In this document: positions 44,325 to 52,399 of the stretch, piece by piece | How the letters are laid out: every line of letters starts with the position of its first letter | Position numbering within the stretch: position 1 is the stretch's first letter | From: Gemmatimonas sp. | GTDB lineage: Bacteria > Gemmatimonadota > Gemmatimonadetes > Gemmatimonadales > Gemmatimonadaceae | Direction: 5' to 3' | Length of the DNA: 64,000 bases | NCBI GenBank assembly: GCA_011390885.1 | Contig: JAABRO010000014.1 | Location: forward strand, 253-64,252 | Program-made: the position numbers and the translations under genes | The notes under the pieces: model-generated | Seen by the model: the letters and a program-made list of their open reading frames with translations, nothing else | Told to the model about the DNA's origin: nothing | Database searches by the model: none

Positions 44325-45244
44325 TGCCCGCCGTCGCCGAAGCCGGCACGCCGCACCGCGCGAGCGCAGCCATCACGCCGTCCCCCGAGCTCGTGGCGAC
44401 GCAGGTCATCGCCGGACTCGGACAGCTCGCCACGCTGCCCACGGTCACGCTGCAGATCATGCGCCTGGCCGACGATCCCACCGCCACCGGCGACGCGCTC
44501 GATCGCCTGCTCGTGGCAGACCCGACACTCGGCGCGCGCGTGCTGCGCGTGGTGAACTCTGCGTTCTACGGCCTGCCCGGCACCATCACCACCACGAGTG
44601 GTGCCATCGTGCGTCTCGGCTTCGCGGCCATTCGCAACATTGCGATCGCGGCCAGCCTCACACGCATGTTCCGCGGCGGTCGCCTCTCCGCCTCCTTCGA
44701 CGCGCGTGACGTGTGGCGACACTCGGTGGCCGTGGCCGAGGCGGCACGCCTGCTGTCGCGTCGCGCGAAGCGCGGCAGCGCGGACGAGGCGCTGCTGGCT
44801 GGGCTGCTGCACGACATCGGCCTCGTGGTGGCCATGCAGGGGTGTCGCCCGGAGTTCGAGCGGCTGCTGCTCGCGCTCGATGCCGATCCGGACGTGCCGT
44901 TCGCGGACGTGGAACTCGTGCATCTGGGCACGGGCCACGCGCAGCTGGGCGCGGAGCTCGGACGCAAGTGGGGGTTCCCGCCGGCGCTCGTCGCGGTCGC
45001 GGCGCATCATCACACGCCGATGGCGCTCGACCCGTCGGTGCGCACGCTTCCTGCCCTGGTGTGCGTTGCGGACCACCTCGCCGTGCGCGCGGGCGAAGGC
45101 TACACGAGCACGGTGCGCGGCGCGTCGCTCGATCCGCAGGTCGTGGCGTGGCTCGGACTCGGCGAGGCGGACCTCGACGACGTCATCGCGGCGCTGCCGG
45201 CGGCCACGTCGGAAGCGATGCAGGTGCTCGGCGACGGCAGTTGA
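44324..45244 (+). CDS. HDOD domain protein
   Basis: 306 residues, ATG sharing its A with the previous stop. HDOD domain about 30-235: LGQLATLPTVTLQIMRLADD, LVADPTLGARVLRVVNSAFYG, then LLAGLLHDIGLVV (HD-like turn) and HTPMALDP. HDOD proteins are relatives of HD phosphohydrolases, usually without full metal sites, and act as signalling or scaffold proteins next to c-di-GMP enzymes. Third gene of the signalling operon. A GC-rich hairpin begins at the stop codon. Confidence 0.9.
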   Translation: MPAVAEAGTPHRASAAITPSPELVATQVIAGLGQLATLPTVTLQIMRLADDPTATGDALDRLLVADPTLGARVLRVVNSAFYGLPGTITTTSGAIVRLGFAAIRNIAIAASLTRMFRGGRLSASFDARDVWRHSVAVAEAARLLSRRAKRGSADEALLAGLLHDIGLVVAMQGCRPEFERLLLALDADPDVPFADVELVHLGTGHAQLGAELGRKWGFPPALVAVAAHHHTPMALDPSVRTLPALVCVADHLAVRAGEGYTSTVRGASLDPQVVAWLGLGEADLDDVIAALPAATSEAMQVLGDGS

Positions 45245-45262
45245 CCGCGCCGCGCGCGGTCA
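45242..45262. terminator. Hairpin between HDOD and FeoB-associated genes
   Basis: TGACCGCGC and GCGCGGTCA pair perfectly around CGC; the first bases are the HDOD stop codon. No T run. It sits in the short convergent gap to 45278, so it could slow both transcripts. Confidence 0.4.
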
Positions 45263-45277
45263 GCGAACCGCGCCGCG

Positions 45278-45451
45278 TCAGCGGTGCAGCGTGTCCCAGT
45301 CCTTGGGCACGCGGCCGGCCGCCGGCGAGCAGCCGCAGCTGGTGCCGCAGCCGTCCTTCGGCGCCCGTGCGCTGCGCACCGAAGCCAGCCCGCGCTTCGC
45401 GAGGAAGCCGACGGCGGCCAGCAGCACGAGTCCGATGATGAGCGTGTCCAT
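45278..45451 (-). CDS. FeoB-associated Cys-rich membrane protein
   Basis: 57 residues, ATG at 45451. One membrane helix (MDTLIIGLVLLAAVGFLA), then a cytoplasmic tail with CGTSCGC cysteines (GCGTSCGCSPAAG). This is the pattern of the small FeoB-associated family (PF12669) that often follows feoB; it is thought to help iron hand-over but is poorly studied. 20 bases after the feoB stop. Confidence 0.88.
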   Translation of the reverse strand: MDTLIIGLVLLAAVGFLAKRGLASVRSARAPKDGCGTSCGCSPAAGRVPKDWDTLHR

Positions 45452-45471
45452 GCGTCCTCCCGGGTCGTCGC

Positions 45472-47643
45472 TCAGTAGCCGAGCGCGCGGCCCACGGTGT
45501 ACACCAGCCACGCCGCGCCGTAGGCCAGCGCGAGCATGTAACCAAACTGGATGGCGGCCCACGACCAGCCAAGCTTCCCGCCGCCCGCCTCGCGCACCGT
45601 GATCGCCGTGGTGCTCATGCACATGAGCGCGAACACGTAGAACACCATCAGCCCGAGCGCCACCAGCGTGGTATACACGGGTTCGCCCGTCTCGGGGTTG
45701 CGCTCCGCGCGCAGGCGATCGCCAAGTGCCTGCACGTTCTCCTCGTCGCTGCCCACGCCGTAGATGGTGCCCATGGTGGACACGAACACCTCGCGCGCGG
45801 CGAAGCTGGCCGCGATGGACACACCGATCTTCCAGTCGTAGCCGAGCGGACGCACCAGCGGCTCGATGAGCTTGCCCACCTGGCCGAGTGCGCTTCCTTC
45901 GAGCTGCTGCTCGGCCTGCACCACCTCAGGCTCGGACGGGTCCACGCTCGTGCGCGGATAGGTGGCCATGGCCCACAGCACGATCGAGAGCGCCATGATC
46001 ACCGTGCCGGCGCGTCGCACGAACAGCATCGCGCGCTGCCACACCGTCACGCCGAGCGTGCGCACACTCGGCCACCGGTAGGCCGGCAGCTCGAGGATCA
46101 TGGGACGCACCGGCCCCTTGAGCAGCGTACGCTTGAAGATCGCTGCCACGCCGAGCGCGGCGAGCGTGCCCAGCAGGTACATGCCGAGCAGCGTGAGCCC
46201 CTGCAGGCCGAAGCCGAGCGGCAGCGTGCTGGCCGGCACGAAGGTGCCGATGAGCAGCGTGTAGACCGGCAGGCGCGCCGAGCAGCTCATGAGCGGCACC
46301 ACCATGATGGTGGCGAGCCGGTCCTGCCTGTTCTCGATCACACGCGTGGCCATGATGCCCGGCACGGCGCACGCGTACCCGGAGAGCATGGGAATGAAGC
46401 TGCGCCCGTGCAGCCCGACGCGGCGCATCACGCGATCCATGAGGAACGCGGCGCGCGCCATGTAGCCCGAGTCCTCGAGGATGCCGATCACGAGGAAGAG
46501 GATGCTGATCTGCGGCAGGAACACGAGCACGCCGCCCACGCCGGCGAAGATGCCGTCCACCACGAGCGATCGCAGGTCGCCCTCCGGGAGCACGGCCCCC
46601 ACGAGCGTGCCGAGCGTGGCGATGAGCCCCTCGATCGCATCCTGCATGGGCGCGGCCCACGTGAACACGGACTGGAACACGATCGCCATGAGCGCGATGA
46701 ACAGCACCGGACCGAGCACACGATGCAGCACGACACCATCAATGCGGTCCGAGAGGGACCGGCCGTACTGCTCCTTCGTGGTTACGGCGCGCGCGACCAC
46801 TTCGCCGATCCAGCCGTAGCGCGAGTCCGACTCGAGCCGCTGCGGCGCGATGCCGATCTGCCCGAGCGTGACCGCTGCGTGGCGACGGGCCTCGTCGAGC
46901 CCCGGCACTTCGGCGACGTGCGGTTCGAGGTGTTGTATGGACAGCAGGCGCAGGGCCTCGAGCTCCGCGGCCGACGTGGTGAGCCCATTCGCCTCGAGTC
47001 GCTCCACCATGGGCGCGAGCGCCTCGGTGACGGCCGGTGCCAGTGTGAAACGTCGCGACGGCGCGGGCAGTGTGACGGCGATCTCGCAGGCGCGGCCGAG
47101 CGCGTCGATGCCCTGGCCACGCTTGGCGACGAGCGGTACGACGGGCACACCGAGCGCATCGATGAGTTCGGGCACGTCGATGCTGATGCCCTTCGCTTCC
47201 GCCGCGTCCATCTGGTTGAGCGCGATCACCACCGGCACGCCGAGCTCGATGACCTGGCTGGCGAGGAAGAGGTTGCGCTCGAGGTGGGCGGCGTCGGCCA
47301 CGACCACGATGACATCGGGGCGCCAGCCATCACGCGCGCGTCCGAGCAGCACTTCGAGGGCGATCTGTTCGTCGGGCGACGAGGCCGACAGCGAATAGCT
47401 GCCGGGCAGATCGAGGCACGAGACGCGGCGCCCGGAGGTGGTGCGGAAGAATCCCTCGACGCGCTCCACGGTGACGCCCGCGAAGTTGCCGACGCGCTGG
47501 CGCAGTCCCGTCAGCGCGTTGAAGAGGGTGGTCTTGCCGGTGTTGGGATTGCCGACGAGCGCAAGGCGCAGGACCGCCTCGTTGGCGGGCGCGCGGGGTG
47601 TCGGAGGCGTGGGCTCGACGACGGGGGCGGCGACTTCACTCAC
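45472..47643 (-). CDS. feoB: Ferrous iron transporter FeoB
   Basis: 723 residues. N-terminal G domain with G1 LVGNPNTGKTTLFNAL, G2 Thr region VGNFAGVTVER, G3 DLPGSYSL and G4 NQMD, a GDI linker, and a C-terminal membrane part with two Gate repeats; the conserved Cys motifs are in SGYACAVPGIMATR and MSCSARLPVYT. It imports Fe(II) at low oxygen or acidic pH. Full family length. 28 bases after feoA, and followed by the small Cys protein, so a standard feoA-feoB-accessory operon. Confidence 0.95.
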   Translation of the reverse strand: MSEVAAPVVEPTPPTPRAPANEAVLRLALVGNPNTGKTTLFNALTGLRQRVGNFAGVTVERVEGFFRTTSGRRVSCLDLPGSYSLSASSPDEQIALEVLLGRARDGWRPDVIVVVADAAHLERNLFLASQVIELGVPVVIALNQMDAAEAKGISIDVPELIDALGVPVVPLVAKRGQGIDALGRACEIAVTLPAPSRRFTLAPAVTEALAPMVERLEANGLTTSAAELEALRLLSIQHLEPHVAEVPGLDEARRHAAVTLGQIGIAPQRLESDSRYGWIGEVVARAVTTKEQYGRSLSDRIDGVVLHRVLGPVLFIALMAIVFQSVFTWAAPMQDAIEGLIATLGTLVGAVLPEGDLRSLVVDGIFAGVGGVLVFLPQISILFLVIGILEDSGYMARAAFLMDRVMRRVGLHGRSFIPMLSGYACAVPGIMATRVIENRQDRLATIMVVPLMSCSARLPVYTLLIGTFVPASTLPLGFGLQGLTLLGMYLLGTLAALGVAAIFKRTLLKGPVRPMILELPAYRWPSVRTLGVTVWQRAMLFVRRAGTVIMALSIVLWAMATYPRTSVDPSEPEVVQAEQQLEGSALGQVGKLIEPLVRPLGYDWKIGVSIAASFAAREVFVSTMGTIYGVGSDEENVQALGDRLRAERNPETGEPVYTTLVALGLMVFYVFALMCMSTTAITVREAGGGKLGWSWAAIQFGYMLALAYGAAWLVYTVGRALGY

Positions 47644-47671
47644 GGCCGAGGCCGAACTGCCGAGCCAGGGC

Positions 47672-48007
47672 TCAGCCGCGCGCCGAGCGGGCGGCGGCGG
47701 GCAGCGGCTGGACGGTGATGCCGGCGGTGAGCGCCGATCCGAGCGCGAGCCGGGTGCCGCGCACGTCGAGCACCATGGCGTGGCGCGAGTCGACGATGCT
47801 CACTGCGGTGCCCTCGCAGAGGCCGAGCGCGCGCAGGCGGCAGGCTTCGTCGGAGCCGCAGTCATCGAGTCCCAGCACGGTGGCGCGGCTGCCGGGGCGG
47901 CACTGCGACAGGGTGCAGGGGCGCGCCGCTTCGAGCAGGCCGTCAGGACCGCCCGTCGCAACGGACGGGGCGGTGGGCAGCACGGGGAGTGAGACGCTCA
48001 GGGACAC
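47672..48007 (-). CDS. feoA: FeoA domain protein
   Basis: 111 residues from GTG at 48007. The core LSQCRPGSRATVLGLDDCG then RLRALGLCEGTAVSIV and GTRLALGSALTAGITV is the SH3-like FeoA domain; a 30-residue N-terminal extension is not conserved and includes no better start. FeoA binds and tunes FeoB. First gene of the feo operon, with a Fur-like box 12 bases upstream of the start. Confidence 0.92.
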   Translation of the reverse strand: MSLSVSLPVLPTAPSVATGGPDGLLEAARPCTLSQCRPGSRATVLGLDDCGSDEACRLRALGLCEGTAVSIVDSRHAMVLDVRGTRLALGSALTAGITVQPLPAAARSARG

Positions 48008-48018
48008 GGTCGGCGGAG

Positions 48019-48035
48019 TTGAGAATGTTTCTCAA
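48019..48035 (-). promoter_or_regulatory. Fur-like operator of the feo operon
   Basis: TTGAGAA-TGT-TTCTCAA is a perfect 7-3-7 palindrome. It differs by one base from the 7-1-7 Fur core TGAGAATGATTCTCA. It lies just after the predicted start site of the feo promoter, where bound Fur would block transcription under iron-rich conditions. Confidence 0.65.
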
Positions 48036-48048
48036 TGGCTTCTTCTGT

Positions 48049-48077
48049 AGGTTAGCGGGCCGAGTCGCGGTTGGCAA
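48049..48077 (-). promoter_or_regulatory. Promoter of the feo operon
   Basis: On the - strand TTGCCA (48077-48072), 17 bases, TAACCT (48054-48049). The start would be near 48042, with the Fur-like box at about +7 to +23. Confidence 0.45.
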
Positions 48078-48147
48078 TGGGGAGAAATCCGCTCGGATCG
48101 GAGCCGAACCGAGCGGGTCCCGCCCACTCGCGAGCGCCGCACGCCGC

Positions 48148-48999
48148 CTACGCCCGCGCCGGCACCGCGCCGCTGCCGCCGCCCGCCTGTCCGTTGCGGG
48201 CCACCATCACCGCCACGCCGATCGCGGCGATGGCCAGCGCAATCACCTGGGCCATCGTGAGCCCGGCCACGAAGCGGTCGTCCTTGGCGCGGAAGAACTC
48301 CACGATGAAGCGCTCCACGCCGGCCAGGATGCAGTACATCCCGAACAGCCACCCTTCCTTGTGCGTGTGCTCGCGGAACCGCCACAGGATGAGGAACATG
48401 ACGAACCCCATTGCCGTCTCGTACAGCTGCGTGGGGTGCACCGCGATCACGTCGGTGGGCTGCGTGCCCGGCGGCAGCGTCACGCCGAAGAGCTGCTCCA
48501 TGTTCGTGGCCGTGCTCGGCGGCGCGCCGAGGGGGAAGCGCACCGAGAACGGGCCGCTCCACGGACGGCCGTAGTCGTCGCCCACCGCCCAGCAGCCCGT
48601 GCGTCCCACGGCATAGCCGGCGGCGATCGCGATGCCGGCCACGTCGGCGATGCGCAGGAACACCAGCTTCTTGTAGCGGATCACCAGCCAGCAGAGCAGC
48701 ACCGACCCCATGAAGCCGCCCCAGAACACGAACCCGCCACGGCTGAAGAACGCGCCCGGATCACCGGTGAGGATCACGTAGTAGGTCTTCGCGCCGATGA
48801 TCGTGCCCACGAGCGCGGCCATGACGATGTCGGGGATCGCGTCCGCTTCCTGCAGCTGGCCGCGGCGCGTGAGTTCACGCTGGCAGATGATCTGCGAGAT
48901 CATGAAGGCCGCGAGCACCGCGAGCCCGAACCCGGTCAGTTCGAGCGGGCCGATCGAGAAGACGGTGGGCAGGTGATTGATGCCGTCGGAGGCGAGCAT
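48148..48999 (-). CDS. lgt: Prolipoprotein diacylglyceryl transferase
   Basis: 283 residues, seven hydrophobic segments. Lgt moves diacylglycerol to the Cys of prolipoproteins. Visible: GGFVFWGGFMGS, the signature GRTGCWAVGDDYGRPW (a variant of GRxGNF), and HPTQLYETAMGF near 192-203 with conserved His/Tyr/Glu; the C-terminal RFIVEFFRAKD ends the catalytic core. Last gene of the long - strand run, 48 bases after tsaD. It would act on the lipoprotein encoded at 15008. Confidence 0.92.
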   Translation of the reverse strand: MLASDGINHLPTVFSIGPLELTGFGLAVLAAFMISQIICQRELTRRGQLQEADAIPDIVMAALVGTIIGAKTYYVILTGDPGAFFSRGGFVFWGGFMGSVLLCWLVIRYKKLVFLRIADVAGIAIAAGYAVGRTGCWAVGDDYGRPWSGPFSVRFPLGAPPSTATNMEQLFGVTLPPGTQPTDVIAVHPTQLYETAMGFVMFLILWRFREHTHKEGWLFGMYCILAGVERFIVEFFRAKDDRFVAGLTMAQVIALAIAAIGVAVMVARNGQAGGGSGAVPARA

Positions 49000-49047
49000 G
49001 CCGAGGGAGTGTGTGGGAAACGGACGCGCCGGTCGAGGAAATGCCGA

Positions 49048-50136
49048 TCAGCGCCTCGAGGACGCGCGCGTGCCGGAGTCGGCGGTCGCGTCTAACATAC
49101 CGGGAAGCGGCAGCGAAGCGTGAGCCGAGAAGCTGGGGGAGACCGTCGTGCCGGCCCGGAACCGGAAGGCGCCGGCCGCCGCGATCATGGCCGCGTTGTC
49201 GGTGGCCAGGCGTGGCGCGGGGGCGAAGACGGCGATCGACGCGGCCGCGCGCCGCATGGCCGCCTGCAGCGCCCCGTTGCACGCCACGCCACCCCCCAGC
49301 ACGACGCGCTCGCGCCCGTGCTGCCGGGCGGCGCGCAGCGTCTTCGCCACCAGTGTGTCCACGACCGCGTCCTGGAAGCCACGCGCGATGTGGGCCCGGT
49401 CCTCCTCGAGCGTGCCGGCCGCCTCGGCCGCGCGCACGGCGAGCAGCACGGCCGTCTTGAGGCCACTGAACGACAGGTCGTAGTAGTCCGGGTCGCCGGG
49501 CTGCTGCGAGCGGCGCAGCATGGGGCGCGCGAACGCGAACCGCGCCGGATCGCCGCTGCGCGCAAGCTCCTCGATGGGGCGTCCGCCGGGGTAGGGCAGC
49601 CCCAGCAGCTTGGCCACCTTGTCGAACGCCTCGCCGGCCGCATCGTCGCGCGTGCGTCCGAGCAGGCGGTACTCGCCCCACGCCGGCACGTCGATGAGCA
49701 GCGTGTGCCCGCCGCTCACGAGCAGCGCCGTGAACGGCGGGACCGCGTCGGGGTGCTCGAGCGCGGTGGCGAAGAGGTGCCCCTCCATGTGGTGCACCGG
49801 CACCACCGGCAGGCCGCGCGCGAGGCCCAGCGCCTTGGCGAAGTGCACGCCCACGAGCAGCGCGCCCACGAGGCCGGGGGCGTGCGTGACGGCGATCGCA
49901 TCGCAGCAGCGCGCGTCGGCGTCCGCTTCCTGGATCGCGGCGCGCACCACGGGCGGCAGCGCCGTGAGGTGCTGTCGGCTCGCGATCTCCGGCACCACCC
50001 CGCCGAACAGCCGGTGCACGTCCTGCGAGAGGATCACCAGTGAGCGCTGCGAGAAGGTGCTGCCGTCGTACTCCACGACCGATGCCGACGTCTCGTCGCA
50101 CGACGTCTCGATGCCCAGCACACGCGTGATCGTCAT
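49048..50136 (-). CDS. tsaD: tRNA threonylcarbamoyladenosine synthase subunit TsaD
   Basis: 362 residues from ATG at 50136, fixed by a 4-bp overlap with the preceding gene. Transfers threonylcarbamoyl to A37 of ANN-decoding tRNAs with TsaB and TsaE (not in the window). Seen: LGIETSCDETSASVV, the iron-binding VHHMEGHLFA, LLVSGGHTLL, GEAFDKVAKLLGL and VVLGGGVACNGAL. Normal length. Confidence 0.95.
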   Translation of the reverse strand: MTITRVLGIETSCDETSASVVEYDGSTFSQRSLVILSQDVHRLFGGVVPEIASRQHLTALPPVVRAAIQEADADARCCDAIAVTHAPGLVGALLVGVHFAKALGLARGLPVVPVHHMEGHLFATALEHPDAVPPFTALLVSGGHTLLIDVPAWGEYRLLGRTRDDAAGEAFDKVAKLLGLPYPGGRPIEELARSGDPARFAFARPMLRRSQQPGDPDYYDLSFSGLKTAVLLAVRAAEAAGTLEEDRAHIARGFQDAVVDTLVAKTLRAARQHGRERVVLGGGVACNGALQAAMRRAAASIAVFAPAPRLATDNAAMIAAAGAFRFRAGTTVSPSFSAHASLPLPGMLDATADSGTRASSRR

Positions 50137-50552
50137 GGCCGCGCAGCGGCCGACGAGTCGTCCCACTCGCGCTGCGGGTGCCGCAGCGCCACCAGCAGCA
50201 GGCGCGGACGCACGTCGCGCACCACGAGCGCGGCGCCCTCTGGCAGCGTGACGTCGGCGGCGCGCAGCTCGAGGCGCGCGGTGTCGGTGCCTTCGGCGGT
50301 GACGGCGCGCTGCATGGTCGGGCCGGCGGGGAGCAGCATCAGCAGCTCACGTCGCTTGCCGGTCACGAAGGCCTGCACCTCGGGCGTGGTGCCGTCGAGC
50401 GCCACATCGGGGTCGAGCGTGAGCGTGACGTTCACGGGCACCCACGCCGACGCATCCTTCTCGGCGTTCACCACCACCCAGATCACGACGGCGAGCGCGA
50501 GCGCGGCGAGCGCCCGCGGCCAGTCAAGGCGTCGGGACCGCTTGTCGGGCAT
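50133..50552 (-). CDS. YbbR-like domain membrane protein
   Basis: 139 residues. One N-terminal membrane helix (ALAALALAVVIWVVVNAEKDA), where the LALAxxIWxxV-N-x-E pattern is typical of YbbR/CdaR proteins, followed by one YbbR-like beta domain (VPVNVTLTLDPDVAL). CdaR regulates a diadenylate cyclase in Firmicutes; no cyclase gene is seen here, and this protein has one repeat rather than several. Overlaps tlpA by 29 bases and tsaD by 4. Confidence 0.7.
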   Translation of the reverse strand: MPDKRSRRLDWPRALAALALAVVIWVVVNAEKDASAWVPVNVTLTLDPDVALDGTTPEVQAFVTGKRRELLMLLPAGPTMQRAVTAEGTDTARLELRAADVTLPEGAALVVRDVRPRLLLVALRHPQREWDDSSAAARP

Positions 50553-51126
50553 CGTTCAGCTCGGTGCCCTCGAACTCGCGCACGCCTCCGAGGAGTCCTT
50601 CGAGGAAGCGACGGTTGGCTGGCGAGTTCCAGTCGTCCTCGCCGATCCACTTGCGTCGGATCACGCCTTCGCGGTCGATGATGTACGTCTCCGGCACGCC
50701 GGTGTAGCGATACACGGCCCGGAACAGTTCGGCGCGGTCGTAGAGCACGTCGAACGTGAGGTCGTACTCCTTCACGAAGTCGCGAATCGTGGTTTCCATG
50801 TTCGCGTCGTCCACGCTCACGGCGACCACGGCGAGGCCGCGGTCGCGCAGGTCGCGGTGCACGCGCTCCATGCTGGGCATTTCCTTCTTGCACGGCGTGC
50901 ACCAGGTGGCCCAGATGTTGAGCAGCACGACCTTGCCGCGATAGTCGCTCAGCGTCTTGAGCTCGGTGTCGCTGCGGATGACGTCGACGGCGTTGAAGCC
51001 GGGCGCCTCGGTCCCCACGCGCACTTCGTAGAACTCGTCGCCGAGGAAGGTGGTGCCGGCCCAGAGACCGGCGCCGAGCACGAGCACGATGCCGAGCACG
51101 GCAAGCCACTGCTGACGCACGGTCAT
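50524..51126 (-). CDS. TlpA/ResA-like thiol-disulfide oxidoreductase
   Basis: 200 residues. N-terminal membrane anchor (WLAVLGIVLVLGAGLWAG), then a thioredoxin fold with redox motif WCTPC in LLNIWATWCTPCKKEMPSM, and the cis-Pro in GVPETYIIDREG. The enzyme would act in the periplasm, reducing disulfides, for example in cytochrome c maturation; no ccm genes are nearby. Start overlaps the rpe stop by 4 bases (ATGA). Confidence 0.92.
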   Translation of the reverse strand: MTVRQQWLAVLGIVLVLGAGLWAGTTFLGDEFYEVRVGTEAPGFNAVDVIRSDTELKTLSDYRGKVVLLNIWATWCTPCKKEMPSMERVHRDLRDRGLAVVAVSVDDANMETTIRDFVKEYDLTFDVLYDRAELFRAVYRYTGVPETYIIDREGVIRRKWIGEDDWNSPANRRFLEGLLGGVREFEGTELNDARQAVPTP

Positions 51127-51788
51127 GCGGTCACCCCGCAGGCCGCGCGCAGTGCGGTGATCTCACGCTGCGGATCGGCAGCCGTGAAGATCGCGTTGCC
51201 GGCCACGAACGTGTCGGCACCGGCGCGCCAGCAGCGCGTGATGGTCTCGCGGCCGATGCCGCCGTCCACCTCGAGCACGGCGCCCGAGCCCGCCGCTGCG
51301 AGCATCTGCTTCGCGCGCGCGATCTTCTCCACCGTGTACTCGATGAACCGCTGTCCGCCGTAGCCGGGGTTCACCGTCATCACGAGCAGCAGGTCGAGCT
51401 GCGCCGCGACTTCGCGCACCATCTCGAGTGGCGTGGCCGGGTTGAGCGCAACGCCCGCCTTGCACCCCAGTTCGCGAATGCGCGCGAGTTGCCGGTCGAG
51501 GTGCGGCGCGGCCTCGGCGTGGATCGTGAGCACGTCGGCACCGGCCTTCGCGAAGTCGTCGAAATAGCGCTCCGGCTCCACCACCATGAGGTGCACGTCG
51601 ATGGGGAGCGTGGTGCAGCGGCGCACCGTCTCGATGACCTTGGCCCCGAAGGTGAGGTTGGGCACGAAGCGGCCGTCCATGACGTCCACGTGGATCCAAT
51701 CCGCGCCACCGGCCTCGCACATGGCGAGGTCGTCGGCGAGCTTCGCGAAGTCGGCGGAGAGAATGGACGGGGCGATGCGAACGGTCAT
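51123..51788 (-). CDS. rpe: Ribulose-phosphate 3-epimerase
   Basis: 221 residues, ATG at 51788. TIM barrel with all catalytic blocks: APSILSADFAKL, HVDVMDGRFVPNLTFG, DVHLMVVEPERY, TVNPGYGGQRFIE and LEVDGGIGRETI (catalytic Asp and metal His). Interconverts ribulose-5-phosphate and xylulose-5-phosphate. Coupled by ATGA overlaps on both sides (PASTA protein before, tlpA after). Confidence 0.96.
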   Translation of the reverse strand: MTVRIAPSILSADFAKLADDLAMCEAGGADWIHVDVMDGRFVPNLTFGAKVIETVRRCTTLPIDVHLMVVEPERYFDDFAKAGADVLTIHAEAAPHLDRQLARIRELGCKAGVALNPATPLEMVREVAAQLDLLLVMTVNPGYGGQRFIEYTVEKIARAKQMLAAAGSGAVLEVDGGIGRETITRCWRAGADTFVAGNAIFTAADPQREITALRAACGVTA

Positions 51789-52399
51789 GGCAGCGTGTCG
51801 GGAAGGACGAACAGCGAGTCGAGGGACAGCGAATCGACGGCGAGCGTGTCGAGGGACAGCGAGTCGGCGGCGAGCGTATCGGTCACCAGCGAGTCGCCGA
51901 ACGTGGGGTCGAACGCCATGGTGTCGACGGTGCGGCGCCGGTCGGCGAGGATGAGGTTCACCGTGGCCGGCAGCGCGACGCGTTCGCCGGGCACGGGGAA
52001 CGTCTGCAGCACGGTGCCCACGGGGAGGTCGTCCTCCTGGAACATGATCTCGCCCACGGCGAATCCGGCGCGCTCGAGCAGGCGTCGCGCGTCGCCCTCC
52101 ACGCGGCCGATGAGGTCGGGCACCACGGCCACGCTGTCGCGCACGGCGAGGCGTCCGCCGCCTACCATGCCCGTGTTGCTGCCCGCGCGCATGCCGTCGG
52201 CGCGCGGGCCGCTGATCTGCCGGCGCGGCGCGTCCGTGACGGGCGCCTCCTCCACCGGCTCGATCACCGGTGGCGGGGCATCGCCCATGAGCAGCTTGAG
52301 GCCGATCACACTGCCCGACACGCCCGCGACGAGGCCGGCCACCACGGCGATGCCGGCGCGCATGGCCCAGAGGCGCCCGGTCGTTCGCTTCGCGCTCAC
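51785..52399 (-). CDS. Membrane-anchored single PASTA domain protein
   Basis: 204 residues from GTG at 52399 that overlaps the rsmB stop (GTGA). A membrane helix (AGIAVVAGLVAGVSGSVIGL), a Pro/Gly linker, one PASTA domain (VAVVPDLIGRVEGDARRLLE, then GTVLQTFPVPGERVALP) and a C-terminal low-complexity tail of Asp-Ser-Leu/Thr units (DTLAVDSLSL, DTLAADSLSL) encoded by a 30-bp tandem repeat. PASTA domains usually sit on Ser/Thr kinases or PBPs and sense cell-wall fragments; here there is no kinase. Role unknown. Confidence 0.85.
   Translation of the reverse strand: MSAKRTTGRLWAMRAGIAVVAGLVAGVSGSVIGLKLLMGDAPPPVIEPVEEAPVTDAPRRQISGPRADGMRAGSNTGMVGGGRLAVRDSVAVVPDLIGRVEGDARRLLERAGFAVGEIMFQEDDLPVGTVLQTFPVPGERVALPATVNLILADRRRTVDTMAFDPTFGDSLVTDTLAADSLSLDTLAVDSLSLDSLFVLPDTLP
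51821..51880. repeat. 30-bp tandem repeat in the PASTA protein tail
   Basis: GAGGGACAGCGAATCGACGG plus ten more bases at 51821-51850 is repeated at 51851-51880 with three differences; partial units flank it. In-frame (10 codons), so copy number can change without frameshift. Confidence 0.8.
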
